A stretch of DNA of 64,000 bases, from contig OZ240251.1 in the NCBI GenBank assembly GCA_965198285.1, forward strand, positions 2,418,001 through 2,482,000, given 5' to 3'. The position numbers and the translations under genes are program-made. Every line of letters begins with the position of its first letter. The stretch's first letter is position 1. This DNA is from UBA11872 sp965198285. GTDB lineage: Bacteria; Chloroflexota; UBA11872. This document shows positions 1-9,195 of the stretch, piece by piece. The notes beneath the pieces were generated by a model. It was not told the origin of the DNA and searched no databases. It was given only the letters and a program-made list of their open reading frames with translations.

Positions 1-353
1 CTCACCGCCGTGGCCGATCTGCTCCCTAGGGTCCACAACCTCAACGCCTCCGCCATCGAGCAGGACGGCCAGGTCGTCTTCCTCCGCCGCATCACCCCAG
101 GCGCCGCCGACCGCAGCTTCGGCGTCCACGTCGCCGAAATGGCCGGCCTGCCCTCAACCGTGATCCGCCGCGCCGCTACCATCCTCAGCGACCTTGAGTC
201 CCAGTCCAACGGCCGCCCAACGCCTCTGCAAATGAGCCTCCTGCCGCCGCCCGAGCACCCCGTCCTGGACGACCTGCGCTCCCTCGACCTGGAGCAGCTC
301 GCGCCGCTCGACGCCCTCACGGCGTTGTACGAGTTGCAACGGGCCCTCCGAAG

Positions 354-357
<4 letters not shown>
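1..357 (+). CDS. mutS: DNA mismatch repair protein MutS, C-terminal part (5' end outside window)
   Basis: The reading frame is open from the first base and encodes the last 118 residues of MutS. The segment matches the end of the ABC-type ATPase domain and its C-terminal helices: it begins with LTAVADLLPRVHNLN, the region after the ATPase switch, and contains ITPGAADRSFGVHVAEMAGLP, which is highly characteristic of MutS. MutS recognises mismatches and recruits MutL. The stop codon overlaps the GTG start of mutL by four bases (GTGA), so the two are translationally coupled. Only the tail is visible, so mismatch-binding residues cannot be checked. Confidence 0.95.
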
Positions 358-2072
<1,715 letters not shown>

Positions 2073-2198
2073 AACCTCCACGGTGCGAGCGACGCAATGC
2101 GACTCCGAAACATTTCCGGGCTAAACTATCTGCGGCTTGCTCGGGTCGATCACGCTCGGGCATCGTGTGCGCCCAGGCTTTGATAAGGAGGCTCGCCC

Positions 2199-2768
2199 AT
2201 GCAGTACCTGCTCCAGCGTCGCAACCTGAGCGCCATCGAACTCCTGATCGGCGCGGCCTTCATCGTCGTCGCGCTCTTCGCCTGGAACCAGCAGTCGATC
2301 GTGGTCGACCCCGAACGCGTTGGTACCGAGAACTGGCGCTACCAGCTCTGGCAGATCGGAACCCTGGTCATCGCCGCCGCCGGCGCCTGCTGGTTCTGGA
2401 CCAACGGCCAGAGCCAACCCCGCATTCGCTGCCTGGCAATGGTCGTTCTCGCTCTCGTCATCTTCGTTAACACCTACACAGAGGACATCTTCGGCGACCA
2501 CGTAGGCACAGTCTGGGAAGTAACCGACGGCCTCATCATCACCCTGTCCGCTGTCGTTGCCCTTTCCCTTTGGCGGTGCGGCTGCGCCAGCGGCCGCGTC
2601 GTGGCCGTGCTCTCGGTCGTGACGGGCGTGCTCGTGTTCATCAACTACCTCTTCGTCAACAACGAGACCCTCTGGAGCGCCCTCGACCCGGTGATGATCC
2701 TGCTTGCGCTGGTCTGGGCCGCCGCCGCGCTCAGTCCCACGATCGCAGCGCCCGCCGGAGGTGAGTGA
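2199..2768 (+). CDS. Membrane protein of unknown family, first of three tandem paralogs
   Basis: This 189-residue protein is not recognised as a named family. It has about five or six hydrophobic segments, at roughly residues 13-30, 48-67, 77-92, 108-125, 132-150 and 160-180. Conserved landmarks shared with the next two genes are an N-terminal R-N/H-L followed by a hydrophobic helix, W-x-x-x-LWQIG, a W-W/F-W pair after the second helix, a V-x-x-x-W motif before helix four, FIN-Y/A-FVNN and LWSALDP-x-x-IL. The start is supported by AAGGAGG at 2185-2191, eight bases ahead of ATG. No catalytic or ligand-binding motif was seen. An integral membrane protein of unknown role is the safest call. Confidence 0.8.
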   Translation: MQYLLQRRNLSAIELLIGAAFIVVALFAWNQQSIVVDPERVGTENWRYQLWQIGTLVIAAAGACWFWTNGQSQPRIRCLAMVVLALVIFVNTYTEDIFGDHVGTVWEVTDGLIITLSAVVALSLWRCGCASGRVVAVLSVVTGVLVFINYLFVNNETLWSALDPVMILLALVWAAAALSPTIAAPAGGE

Positions 2769-2879
2769 CGGTCGGAACGTGCAAGCCATTGCCGGACTGA
2801 GTGGTCAAAGCCGCCTGCCCGGCCTGCCGCGGAAGGTTGACGCGCTGGTGGTGAATCAGGGCCATGAGGAGGCTGGCTG

Positions 2880-3455
2880 ATGGATAGATTCGGTCGCCCC
2901 CGCCACCTGGGCGCCGCCGAAGCCCTGCTCAGCGCCGCCATCCTCTTCGTCGCCCTCTTCGCCTGGGGCGCCTCCACCGACATGTTCAGCCGCGAGGGCC
3001 TGGCCTCCACCGACAACTGGGCCTGGCGCCTCTGGCAGGTTGGAGCCCTGCTCATGGGCATCCCCGGCGTCTGGTGGCTGTGGCGCGGCACGCAGCGCGT
3101 GGCCTGGACCCGTGGCGTCGCGCTCGCCGTGCTGGCGCTGGCCGTCTTCCTTAACGCCTACGGCAACGGATTTTTCGACGGCCACGTCGGCGACGTCTGG
3201 AAGGCAACCAATCCAATCTTCCTCGGCTGCACGCTCATTGCCGTTCCGGTGCTTTGGGCACGGGGAGACCTGAACGCACGGATCCTGGCCTTCTTCGTGG
3301 GCGCCCAGGGCGTCGTCCTCTTCATCAATGCCTACTTCGTCAACAATGGCGCCATCTGGGACGCGCTTGACCCCTTGCGGATTCTGACCTTATTGGTGTG
3401 GTCAGGTGCGGCGCTAGCGACTGGCGTTCGGCGCCGCGACGAGATGGGAGGGTAG
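2880..3455 (+). CDS. Membrane protein of unknown family, second tandem paralog
   Basis: This 191-residue protein is clearly homologous to the genes on either side. It shares LWQVGALLMGIPGVWWLWR, a V-G-D-VWKATNPI segment, FINAYFVNN and IWDALDPLRILTLLVW. It has the same pattern of five or six transmembrane segments and no recognised domain. The start is chosen on GAGGAGG at 2866-2872 upstream of ATG 2880. The preceding gap of 111 bases holds no ORF. The third copy starts four bases after this stop codon, so the second and third copies are probably co-translated. Function is unknown. Conserved Trp residues and NN and DP motifs in loops are the residues most likely to matter. Confidence 0.8.
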   Translation: MDRFGRPRHLGAAEALLSAAILFVALFAWGASTDMFSREGLASTDNWAWRLWQVGALLMGIPGVWWLWRGTQRVAWTRGVALAVLALAVFLNAYGNGFFDGHVGDVWKATNPIFLGCTLIAVPVLWARGDLNARILAFFVGAQGVVLFINAYFVNNGAIWDALDPLRILTLLVWSGAALATGVRRRDEMGG

Positions 3456-3459
3456 GTCG

Positions 3460-4047
3460 ATGAAGTGCTGGCTTGAACGACAGAATCTCGGCGTCGCCGG
3501 GTCCCTGGCGGCGGCCGCCGTTGTAGCGGCCATGCTCTATGCTTGGCTCGATGCCGGCACCGTGGTTTCCGAAACCCGGCTCAACGTCGACAGTTGGGGC
3601 TGGAAGATCTGGCAATTCGCCGCGCTGGTGATCGCGGTTCCTGGCGTCTGGTGGCTTTGGCGCAACACGCGCAATGTCGCCTCCACCTGGTCCCTCATCC
3701 TCGTGGGTTTCGCCGTCGTGGTCTTCGTCAACTATTACGGCGACCACTCCACCGACTTCTCGGCCTCGCCATTCGGCGAAAACACCCAAACCGTCTGGGA
3801 GAGCATTAACGCCCTGGTCGTGGGCTTCAGCGTCGCCGGAGCCCTCGCCCTCTGGGAACGCGGCGGGACCGCCTATCGCGTCGGCGCCGTCCTGGCGCTC
3901 GCCTTCGGCGTCCTCGACCTGATCAACGCCACGTTCCTCCAGAACGGAACCCTCTGGCAGATCCTCGACCCGCTGATCATCCTCGCCGCGCTCTACTGGG
4001 CGGTCGATGAGGTCCGGCCGGGGCCTTCGCCAGCCGGAGACGCATAG
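3460..4047 (+). CDS. Membrane protein of unknown family, third tandem paralog
   Basis: This 195-residue integral membrane protein is the third member of the tandem set. It shares the IWQFAALVIAVPGVWWLWR block, VWESINALVVG, DLINATFLQNGTLWQILDP and a final hydrophobic helix ending LYWAVDEV. Compared with the other two copies it has a longer loop after helix three (around residues 88-105, rich in S, T and D). GGGAGGG at 3446-3452 lies eight bases before ATG 3460 and overlaps the end of copy two, so translation is likely coupled. No function can be assigned. Confidence 0.8.
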   Translation: MKCWLERQNLGVAGSLAAAAVVAAMLYAWLDAGTVVSETRLNVDSWGWKIWQFAALVIAVPGVWWLWRNTRNVASTWSLILVGFAVVVFVNYYGDHSTDFSASPFGENTQTVWESINALVVGFSVAGALALWERGGTAYRVGAVLALAFGVLDLINATFLQNGTLWQILDPLIILAALYWAVDEVRPGPSPAGDA

Positions 4048-4658
4048 CCTGTTGGTCGGACAGGTTGGCGGACGTGACGTCTTGGGCTAGCCGCACTAAC
4101 GCGGGTTCGCGGCGCGGATAGCAGGGAACTGTTCGGGCGACCAAGACGCTGACCGGTGTTCGACCGGCGTTGTCAGTCTTGTCGATGCTGCCTTGGCGTC
4201 GGGTCGCTCATGGTGCCGGTTGTCGCGTCAGGAAGTGCATGGACTTGCGCCGGTCCGAGCGCTTCCGCCAGACCTGGAATCGTCAAGAAGTGAAGTTCGC
4301 GCTGCCCCGGCCGATCACATCACAAAGGCGGCGCCTATCGTGGTGGTCATGATTCCTCTCCAAGCGTCTGGTAAGATTCCCGCGTCTCCGGCTAGGTCTC
4401 CTTTCTTCTGCGGGTGCCCAATTGACACGTCACACATCCACGCCGCTGATTCCCCTGGGGAGTTCGGCGCCGCAAAGCACCGTCAGCTAGACACACCCCA
4501 CGCGCAGCGCCACTAGGCGCGCGAACGCGGCGAAGATGCGCCGCGGCTAACAGCCGACCGTTCACGGCGACCGTAAGTTGACTGCGTCTGGTTGTGGTTG
4601 TGATTCGTGCCGGCCTCCCCCGCAGTCCATTGAATCGTGAAAACAGGAGGCCCACGCC
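4048..4658. other. Intergenic stretch without supported gene
   Basis: About 610 bases lie between the third tandem membrane protein and the leader peptide of the MFS gene. Short ORFs here lack ribosome binding sites and look compositionally random. I see no tRNA fold, long repeat or mobile element. A short self-complementary TCCCCTGGGGA lies near 4450. The stretch probably holds the promoter of the MFS gene, but no convincing -35/-10 pair was found. Confidence 0.5.
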
Positions 4659-4724
4659 GTGTCCTTGTCCGCCAGTCGTCCCTCGTCAGCCAGTGAGCGC
4701 CGCACGAGGACAGCCCTCCAATGA
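4659..4724 (+). CDS. Possible 21-residue leader peptide upstream of MFS exporter
   Basis: A GTG codon at 4659 is preceded by AGGAGG at 4645-4650 with eight bases of spacing, the best Shine-Dalgarno sequence in the region. It opens a 21-codon frame rich in Ser and Arg that stops with TGA at 4722-4724, overlapping the ATG of the MFS gene (ATGA). The MFS gene itself has only a weak, distant GAGG. The arrangement is typical of a coupling or attenuating leader peptide, as known ahead of several antibiotic-resistance genes. It is a prediction from position and signals only. Confidence 0.4.
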   Translation: MSLSASRPSSASERRTRTALQ

Positions 4725-5953
4725 AGCGGCTCCCCGCCTACCCACTGTCCGTTGGCATGTCGGCTATCGAGGGGCTTGCCTTCGTGACTGTCGTCACCAC
4801 CAGCCTCGTCTATCAGGTCGAAATCGTCGGCCTCAACGCCCTCCAGCTGATCCTGGTCGGCACCGCCGTCGAAGTAACCGAATTCACCTTTGAGATCCCC
4901 ACCGGTGTCGTCGCCGACGTCTACAGCCGCCGCCTCTCGGTCGTGATCGGACTCGCTCTTACTGGCGCCGGCTTCATCCTCGAGGGGGCCATCCCGATAT
5001 TCGCCACGGTGCTTGCCGCCCAGGTCGTCTGGGGACTCGGGATAACGTTCCGCAGCGGGGCCAGAACCGCCTGGCTGGCCGACGAAATCGGTACGCAGCG
5101 GCTGCCGCACGCGCTGGTACGAGGATCGCAAGCCAGTCTTGTGGGAGGTCTGGTGGGGGCGGCGTTGTCCGTCGCGCTGGCCAGTCTGGATCGCAGTCTG
5201 CCGCTCCTCGTTGGGGGATCCATGTACCTCGGACTGGCCGGGTTCGCGGCGCTCACCATGACTGAGCATGGATTCCGGCGCCTGCCGGCGCACGAGCGCG
5301 AGACCTTCAGGACCATGGGGCGCACACTGCGGCAGGCCCTGCAGGTGATCCGCCAGCGACGAGCCCTGATCCTCATCGTCATGGTGCCGTTCCTCTTCGG
5401 CGCGGCGAGCGAAGTTCCCGATCGACTGACCACGCCATTTCTCCTGCAGACCATCACGCTGCCGCGGCTCGGACCGCTGGATCCCGTGGCGTGGTTTGGG
5501 CTCAGCAACTACGTAGGGCTGGGACTAGGGTTCGTCTTACTTGAAGTCGTCAGGCGGACCGTGAAGACGTCCAGCGTCCGCAGTGTGGCTCGCTCGCTTA
5601 TGGTGATGCAGGCCCTCCACCTCGGCAGCCTGGTGGCCTTTGGCCTGGCGACAGGGTTTGCATTCGCCATGGCGATGTTCTGGGCTCGAATGCCGTTGCG
5701 ACACGCCAGCGGCCCGCTTCTGGACGCCTGGCGGAACCGCTACGTGCCCTCGCGCGTTCGGGCCACGGTCCTATCCCTGGGCGGGCAGCTGGATGCCGTT
5801 GGCCAGATGATCGGTGGACCGCTCTTAGGAGCACTCGCGTTCGGGCTGTCGCTGCGCGCCGGATTCGTCGCATCTGCGATCATCCTGTTTCCAATCGTAG
5901 TCGCTTTCGCGATCCTTGGACGGCCCCGCAGGACACCCGCGGCGTCCGCTTGA
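4721..5953 (+). CDS. Major facilitator superfamily transporter
   Basis: This 410-residue protein has about twelve hydrophobic segments in two six-helix halves separated by a polar stretch around residues 185-215. The segment after helix two, PTGVVADVYSRRLSVVIG, matches the MFS loop 2-3 signature (G-x-x-x-D-x-x-x-R-R), typical of proton-driven drug exporters such as the tetracycline and multidrug type. The substrate cannot be told from sequence. The gene stands alone, overlaps a possible leader peptide, and converges with fhs on the other strand. Confidence 0.85.
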   Translation: MKRLPAYPLSVGMSAIEGLAFVTVVTTSLVYQVEIVGLNALQLILVGTAVEVTEFTFEIPTGVVADVYSRRLSVVIGLALTGAGFILEGAIPIFATVLAAQVVWGLGITFRSGARTAWLADEIGTQRLPHALVRGSQASLVGGLVGAALSVALASLDRSLPLLVGGSMYLGLAGFAALTMTEHGFRRLPAHERETFRTMGRTLRQALQVIRQRRALILIVMVPFLFGAASEVPDRLTTPFLLQTITLPRLGPLDPVAWFGLSNYVGLGLGFVLLEVVRRTVKTSSVRSVARSLMVMQALHLGSLVAFGLATGFAFAMAMFWARMPLRHASGPLLDAWRNRYVPSRVRATVLSLGGQLDAVGQMIGGPLLGALAFGLSLRAGFVASAIILFPIVVAFAILGRPRRTPAASA

Positions 5954-5980
5954 TAGCCGGGCACATGGCAAGCGCCCAAT

Positions 5981-6022
5981 CCCGCCAATTCGCTCGCGCG
6001 CTGGCGGGTGGCGCCGGCCACC
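5981..6022. terminator. Hairpins between convergent MFS and fhs genes
   Basis: Two inverted repeats fill the gap between the convergent stop codons. CCCGCCA (5981-5987) pairs with TGGCGGG (6002-6008), and GGTGGC (6007-6012) pairs with GCCACC (6017-6022) around a four-base loop. No clear T-tract follows either, so this is a candidate bidirectional or Rho-assisted terminator rather than a textbook intrinsic one. Confidence 0.35.
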
Positions 6023-7705
6023 CTACGCCAGGCCCGAAATCGTCCCGTCCTGGGCCACGTCCATGTCAACGGCAAACGGCCGCCGGGGCAGGCCGGGCAT
6101 GGTCAGGATGTCGCCCGTCAGCGGCACCACGAAGCCCGCGCCCGCCGAGAGCCGTACGTCCCGCACGGTGACTCGGAAGCCGCTCGGACGCCCCAGCAAC
6201 GCCGGGCTGTCCGACAGCGAGTACTGCGTCTTGGCCATACATATCGGGAAACCCTTCGCCGCGCCGCGATCCAACCGACGCAGCCGCCGAGCCACTCCGG
6301 CGGCGTAGTCCACACCGTCGGCGCCGTAGATCTCCCGCGCCACCACCTCGATCTTCTCGGTCAGCGAAGCCTCCGGCTCGTAGAGCGGCTTGAAGTGGTC
6401 TTCGCCGGCCTCCAGGGTCGCCACGACCTTCCGCGCCAGGTCTTCGCCGCCAGCGCCCCCGTCGCTGAAGACCGTCGAAACCGCCGCCGGGGCACCCAGC
6501 CGGTCAGCCGCCGCCATCACCGCGTCCACCTCGGCATCGGTGTCGGTCGGGAACCGATTGACGGCAATCACCACGGGCACGCCGAACTTCCGCAGGTTCT
6601 CGGCGTGCGCCCCCAGGTTCGGCAGACCCGCGCGCAATGCGTTCAAGTCCTCATTGACCAGGTCGCGCTTACTGGCGCCGCCGTGCAGCTTGAGTGCGCG
6701 CACCGTCGCCACCAGCACCGCTACTCGCGGCCGCAGCCCGCCCGCCGGGCACTTGATGTTGAAGAACTTCTCGGCGCCCAGGTCGGCCCCAAAGCCGGCT
6801 TCTGTCACCACCAGGTCGGACAGCTTCAGCGCCAGTCGCGTGGCGATCAGCGAATTGCAGCCGTGCGCAATGTTCCCGAACGGCCCGCCGTGGATCAGCG
6901 CGGGCCCGCCCTCCAGGTTCTGCACCAGGTTGGGCAGCACCGCCTCCCGCATCAGGATCGCCATGGCCGGATGCGCGCTCAGATCCGCCGCGGTCACGTA
7001 GTCCCCCGGCCTGCGCTCCGCCACCGCGATTCGAGCGAAGCGGGCCTTCAGGTCCTGAAGGTCGCGCGCCAGGCACAGCACCGCCATGACTTCGGAAGCC
7101 GGCGTGATGTCGAACCCCGACTCCCGCGGCACCCCGCGCGTCCGCCCGCCCAGTCCCACCACGATGCTGTGCAGCGCGCGATCGTTCATATCGATCACTC
7201 GCCGCCACAGCACCCGCCGCGCGTCAATCCCCAGCGCGTTCCCCTGGTGCAGGTGGTTGTCCAGCATCGCCGCCAGCAGGTTGTGCGCCGCGCTGATCGC
7301 CGCGAAATCGCCCGTGAAGTGCAGGTTGATGTCCTCCATCGGCAGCACCTGCGCGTAACCCCCGCCGGCCGCCCCGCCCTTCACGCCAAAGACCGGACCC
7401 AGCGACGGCTCCCGCGTGGCGCTGATCGCCCGATGCCCCAGCCGCTGCAGGGCCTGGGTCAAACCGATGGTGGTCGTGGTCTTGCCTTCACCGGCCGGCG
7501 TGGGCGTGATGGCCGTGACCAGGACCAGATCGCCGTCCGGCGCGTCGCGACGGGCGTCGATGGCCGCCCCGGTGATCTTGGCCTTGGTTCGCCCGTACGG
7601 ATCAATCTCGTCGGCGGCCAGATCCAGGCTGGCCGCGACCTGCTCGATCGGCTTCAGTTCGGCGCTCTGCGCGATTTCGATGTCCGGCGGTTGCGAGGGG
7701 CTCAT
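6023..7705 (-). CDS. fhs: Formate--tetrahydrofolate ligase
   Basis: This 560-residue protein, the usual family length, ligates formate to tetrahydrofolate with ATP to give 10-formyl-THF. The nucleotide-binding motif ITPTPAGEGKTTTTIGL lies at about residues 66-82. Other family blocks are EPSLGPVFGVKGGAAGGGYAQ, NLHFTGDFAAI, DMNDRALH and GGPFGNIAHGCNS. It is the last gene of a four-gene minus-strand run metF-fchA-folD-fhs, 14 bases after folD. Depending on redox balance the run could assimilate formate to methyl-THF, or oxidise methyl or methylene units to formate with ATP gain. Confidence 0.97.
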   Translation of the reverse strand: MSPSQPPDIEIAQSAELKPIEQVAASLDLAADEIDPYGRTKAKITGAAIDARRDAPDGDLVLVTAITPTPAGEGKTTTTIGLTQALQRLGHRAISATREPSLGPVFGVKGGAAGGGYAQVLPMEDINLHFTGDFAAISAAHNLLAAMLDNHLHQGNALGIDARRVLWRRVIDMNDRALHSIVVGLGGRTRGVPRESGFDITPASEVMAVLCLARDLQDLKARFARIAVAERRPGDYVTAADLSAHPAMAILMREAVLPNLVQNLEGGPALIHGGPFGNIAHGCNSLIATRLALKLSDLVVTEAGFGADLGAEKFFNIKCPAGGLRPRVAVLVATVRALKLHGGASKRDLVNEDLNALRAGLPNLGAHAENLRKFGVPVVIAVNRFPTDTDAEVDAVMAAADRLGAPAAVSTVFSDGGAGGEDLARKVVATLEAGEDHFKPLYEPEASLTEKIEVVAREIYGADGVDYAAGVARRLRRLDRGAAKGFPICMAKTQYSLSDSPALLGRPSGFRVTVRDVRLSAGAGFVVPLTGDILTMPGLPRRPFAVDMDVAQDGTISGLA

Positions 7706-7719
7706 GCGGTCTCCGGTAA

Positions 7720-8565
7720 CTAGGTGCGGCGTTCGACAAGCTCCACGAGGTTGCGCATCAGGCAGTAGTTCGTTACGGGGCCAACCCCGCCCGGCACCGG
7801 CGTTATCGCACGGGCGCGCGCCGCCACGGGCTCAAAGTCCACGTCGCCCAGCACCTTCCCGTTGCGGTAGGTCGTGCCCACGTCAACCACCACGGCCCCG
7901 ACGCCCACGTGTTCGGCGCCGATCAGACCGGGACTCCCGGCGGCCACCGCCAGGATCTCGGCGCTCGATGTCACCGAGGGCAGATCGACGGTGCGCGAAT
8001 GACAGACCGTGATGGTCGCGTTGCAGCCCAGCAGCATGGCCCACAGTGGTTTGCCCACCACATTGCTGCGTCCTACCACGACGACCCGTCGGCCCTCGAT
8101 AGGTTCCTCGTAGTAGTCGAGCAGTTCAATCACCGCCGCGGCGGTAGCCGGTCCAACCTGCGAATGTCCGGCAAAGAGCTCGCCGATCGCAGCCGTGGTC
8201 AGCCGGTCCACGTCCTTCGCGGGATCGATGGTGTTCACAACCACGGCCACGTCCAGCTGCCCCGCCAGCGGAAACCCCAGCAGGATGCCGTGCACGCCCG
8301 CGTCGGCGTTCAGTGCCTGCACGTGGTTTACAACCGCGTCGGTTGACGAGTCGGGAGGCAAGTCATCCATCACCGCTCGCACCCCCACGCGCTTGCAGCC
8401 CCGCTGGACGGCACGCGCGTACCCGTGGGCCGATGGGTCGTCGCCCACCCGAATCATGTGCAGCGTCAGCGGTCCGACATTGGCCAGTTGCGCGACACGC
8501 GCACTCACAGCCGTGCGCAGCGCGCGGGCTGGCCCGCGTCCCGACCAGACTTCCGCTCGACTCAT
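7720..8565 (-). CDS. folD: FolD-type methylene-THF dehydrogenase, cyclohydrolase residues altered
   Basis: This 281-residue FolD homolog interconverts 5,10-methylene-THF and methenyl-THF with NAD(P). The Rossmann motif VGRSNVVGKPL, the KDVD motif (D120) and the C-terminal ITPVPGGVGPVT signature are intact. The catalytic lysine of the cyclohydrolase reaction (Lys54 in E. coli FolD, motif Y-x-x-x-K) is Val53 here (YARAV), and the position of Gln98 is Gly97 (GILLGFPL). Only the Asp of the triad remains. I infer a dehydrogenase-only enzyme. The start at 8565 overlaps the fchA stop (ATGA); a longer frame upstream is the antisense-like out-of-frame region of fchA. Confidence 0.93.
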   Translation of the reverse strand: MSRAEVWSGRGPARALRTAVSARVAQLANVGPLTLHMIRVGDDPSAHGYARAVQRGCKRVGVRAVMDDLPPDSSTDAVVNHVQALNADAGVHGILLGFPLAGQLDVAVVVNTIDPAKDVDRLTTAAIGELFAGHSQVGPATAAAVIELLDYYEEPIEGRRVVVVGRSNVVGKPLWAMLLGCNATITVCHSRTVDLPSVTSSAEILAVAAGSPGLIGAEHVGVGAVVVDVGTTYRNGKVLGDVDFEPVAARARAITPVPGGVGPVTNYCLMRNLVELVERRT

Positions 8566-9194
8566 GCCGAACTCTGACGCAGCACGGCATCCACCACCCC
8601 GTCCGCCGCGTCGCGCGCCGTCCGCGCGGCGTCTAGGTCCGCCGCAAGATCCGCGCGTACCGCCGAATCGTCGATCGACCCCAGGTTGGCCTGCACGTTC
8701 ATTTCGCTGATTCGAATGGCCGTCCGCGCCAGCGCCGCCGCTGCTCCCGCGTCGCTGATCACGTTGGGGTTGCCCTTCGTGGCCGTTTCCGCTGCCAACT
8801 CGATGACTTGCGAGGCGGCGGCCGCCACTCGAAGGGGCACCCGGCTGGCCCGCTCGGCAGCGCTCGTAATAGCCGTACGCCGCGTCGAGCGCTCGGTGCC
8901 CGAGCCACGCGGCAGCCCATAAGCCGCCATCACGGTGCCAAAAGCCTCCGCGTCCTCCGCCGCCAGTTCCAACGCCGACGACCGAATTGCGTCGCATCGC
9001 TCGATCACCCGTTCCATGTCTTTTTGCACCGCCCGAAACCGCCGGCGCCCCACTGTCAGTCGGGCTGTCATCGCCACTAGCGCCGCGCCCATCCCCAGCG
9101 CCACCGCCGCTCCCGCTCCGCCGCCCGGCGTGGCTTCTGAGGAGCCCAGCGCGCCCAGAAACTCAGCCAGCGAGCTTTCCGCGGAATCAGTCAC
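8562..9194 (-). CDS. fchA: Methenyl-THF cyclohydrolase / formimino-THF cyclodeaminase family protein
   Basis: This 210-residue protein belongs to the cyclodeaminase/cyclohydrolase family (the C-terminal half of formiminotransferase-cyclodeaminase, and stand-alone FchA of clostridia). The signature SSEATPGGGAGAAVALGMGA near the N-terminus and the helical body with a DAEAFG and GNPNVISDAG block are typical. The family hydrolyses methenyl-THF to 10-formyl-THF or releases ammonia from formimino-THF. Its position between metF and a FolD that has lost cyclohydrolase residues favours the methenyl-THF cyclohydrolase role. It starts with GTG at 9194, one base after the metF stop codon. Confidence 0.88.
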   Translation of the reverse strand: MTDSAESSLAEFLGALGSSEATPGGGAGAAVALGMGAALVAMTARLTVGRRRFRAVQKDMERVIERCDAIRSSALELAAEDAEAFGTVMAAYGLPRGSGTERSTRRTAITSAAERASRVPLRVAAAASQVIELAAETATKGNPNVISDAGAAAALARTAIRISEMNVQANLGSIDDSAVRADLAADLDAARTARDAADGVVDAVLRQSSA

Positions 9195-9195
9195 G

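Noticed and set aside
6008..7723. 571-residue ORF on the plus strand
   Set aside because: It is exactly antisense to fhs, is rich in Arg, Gln and Pro, has no domain and no start signal. High-GC antisense frames often stay open.
8566..8997. 144-residue N-terminal extension of the FolD frame
   Set aside because: It is out of frame with fchA, which fills the same DNA and is clearly coding. FolD homology begins at 8565.
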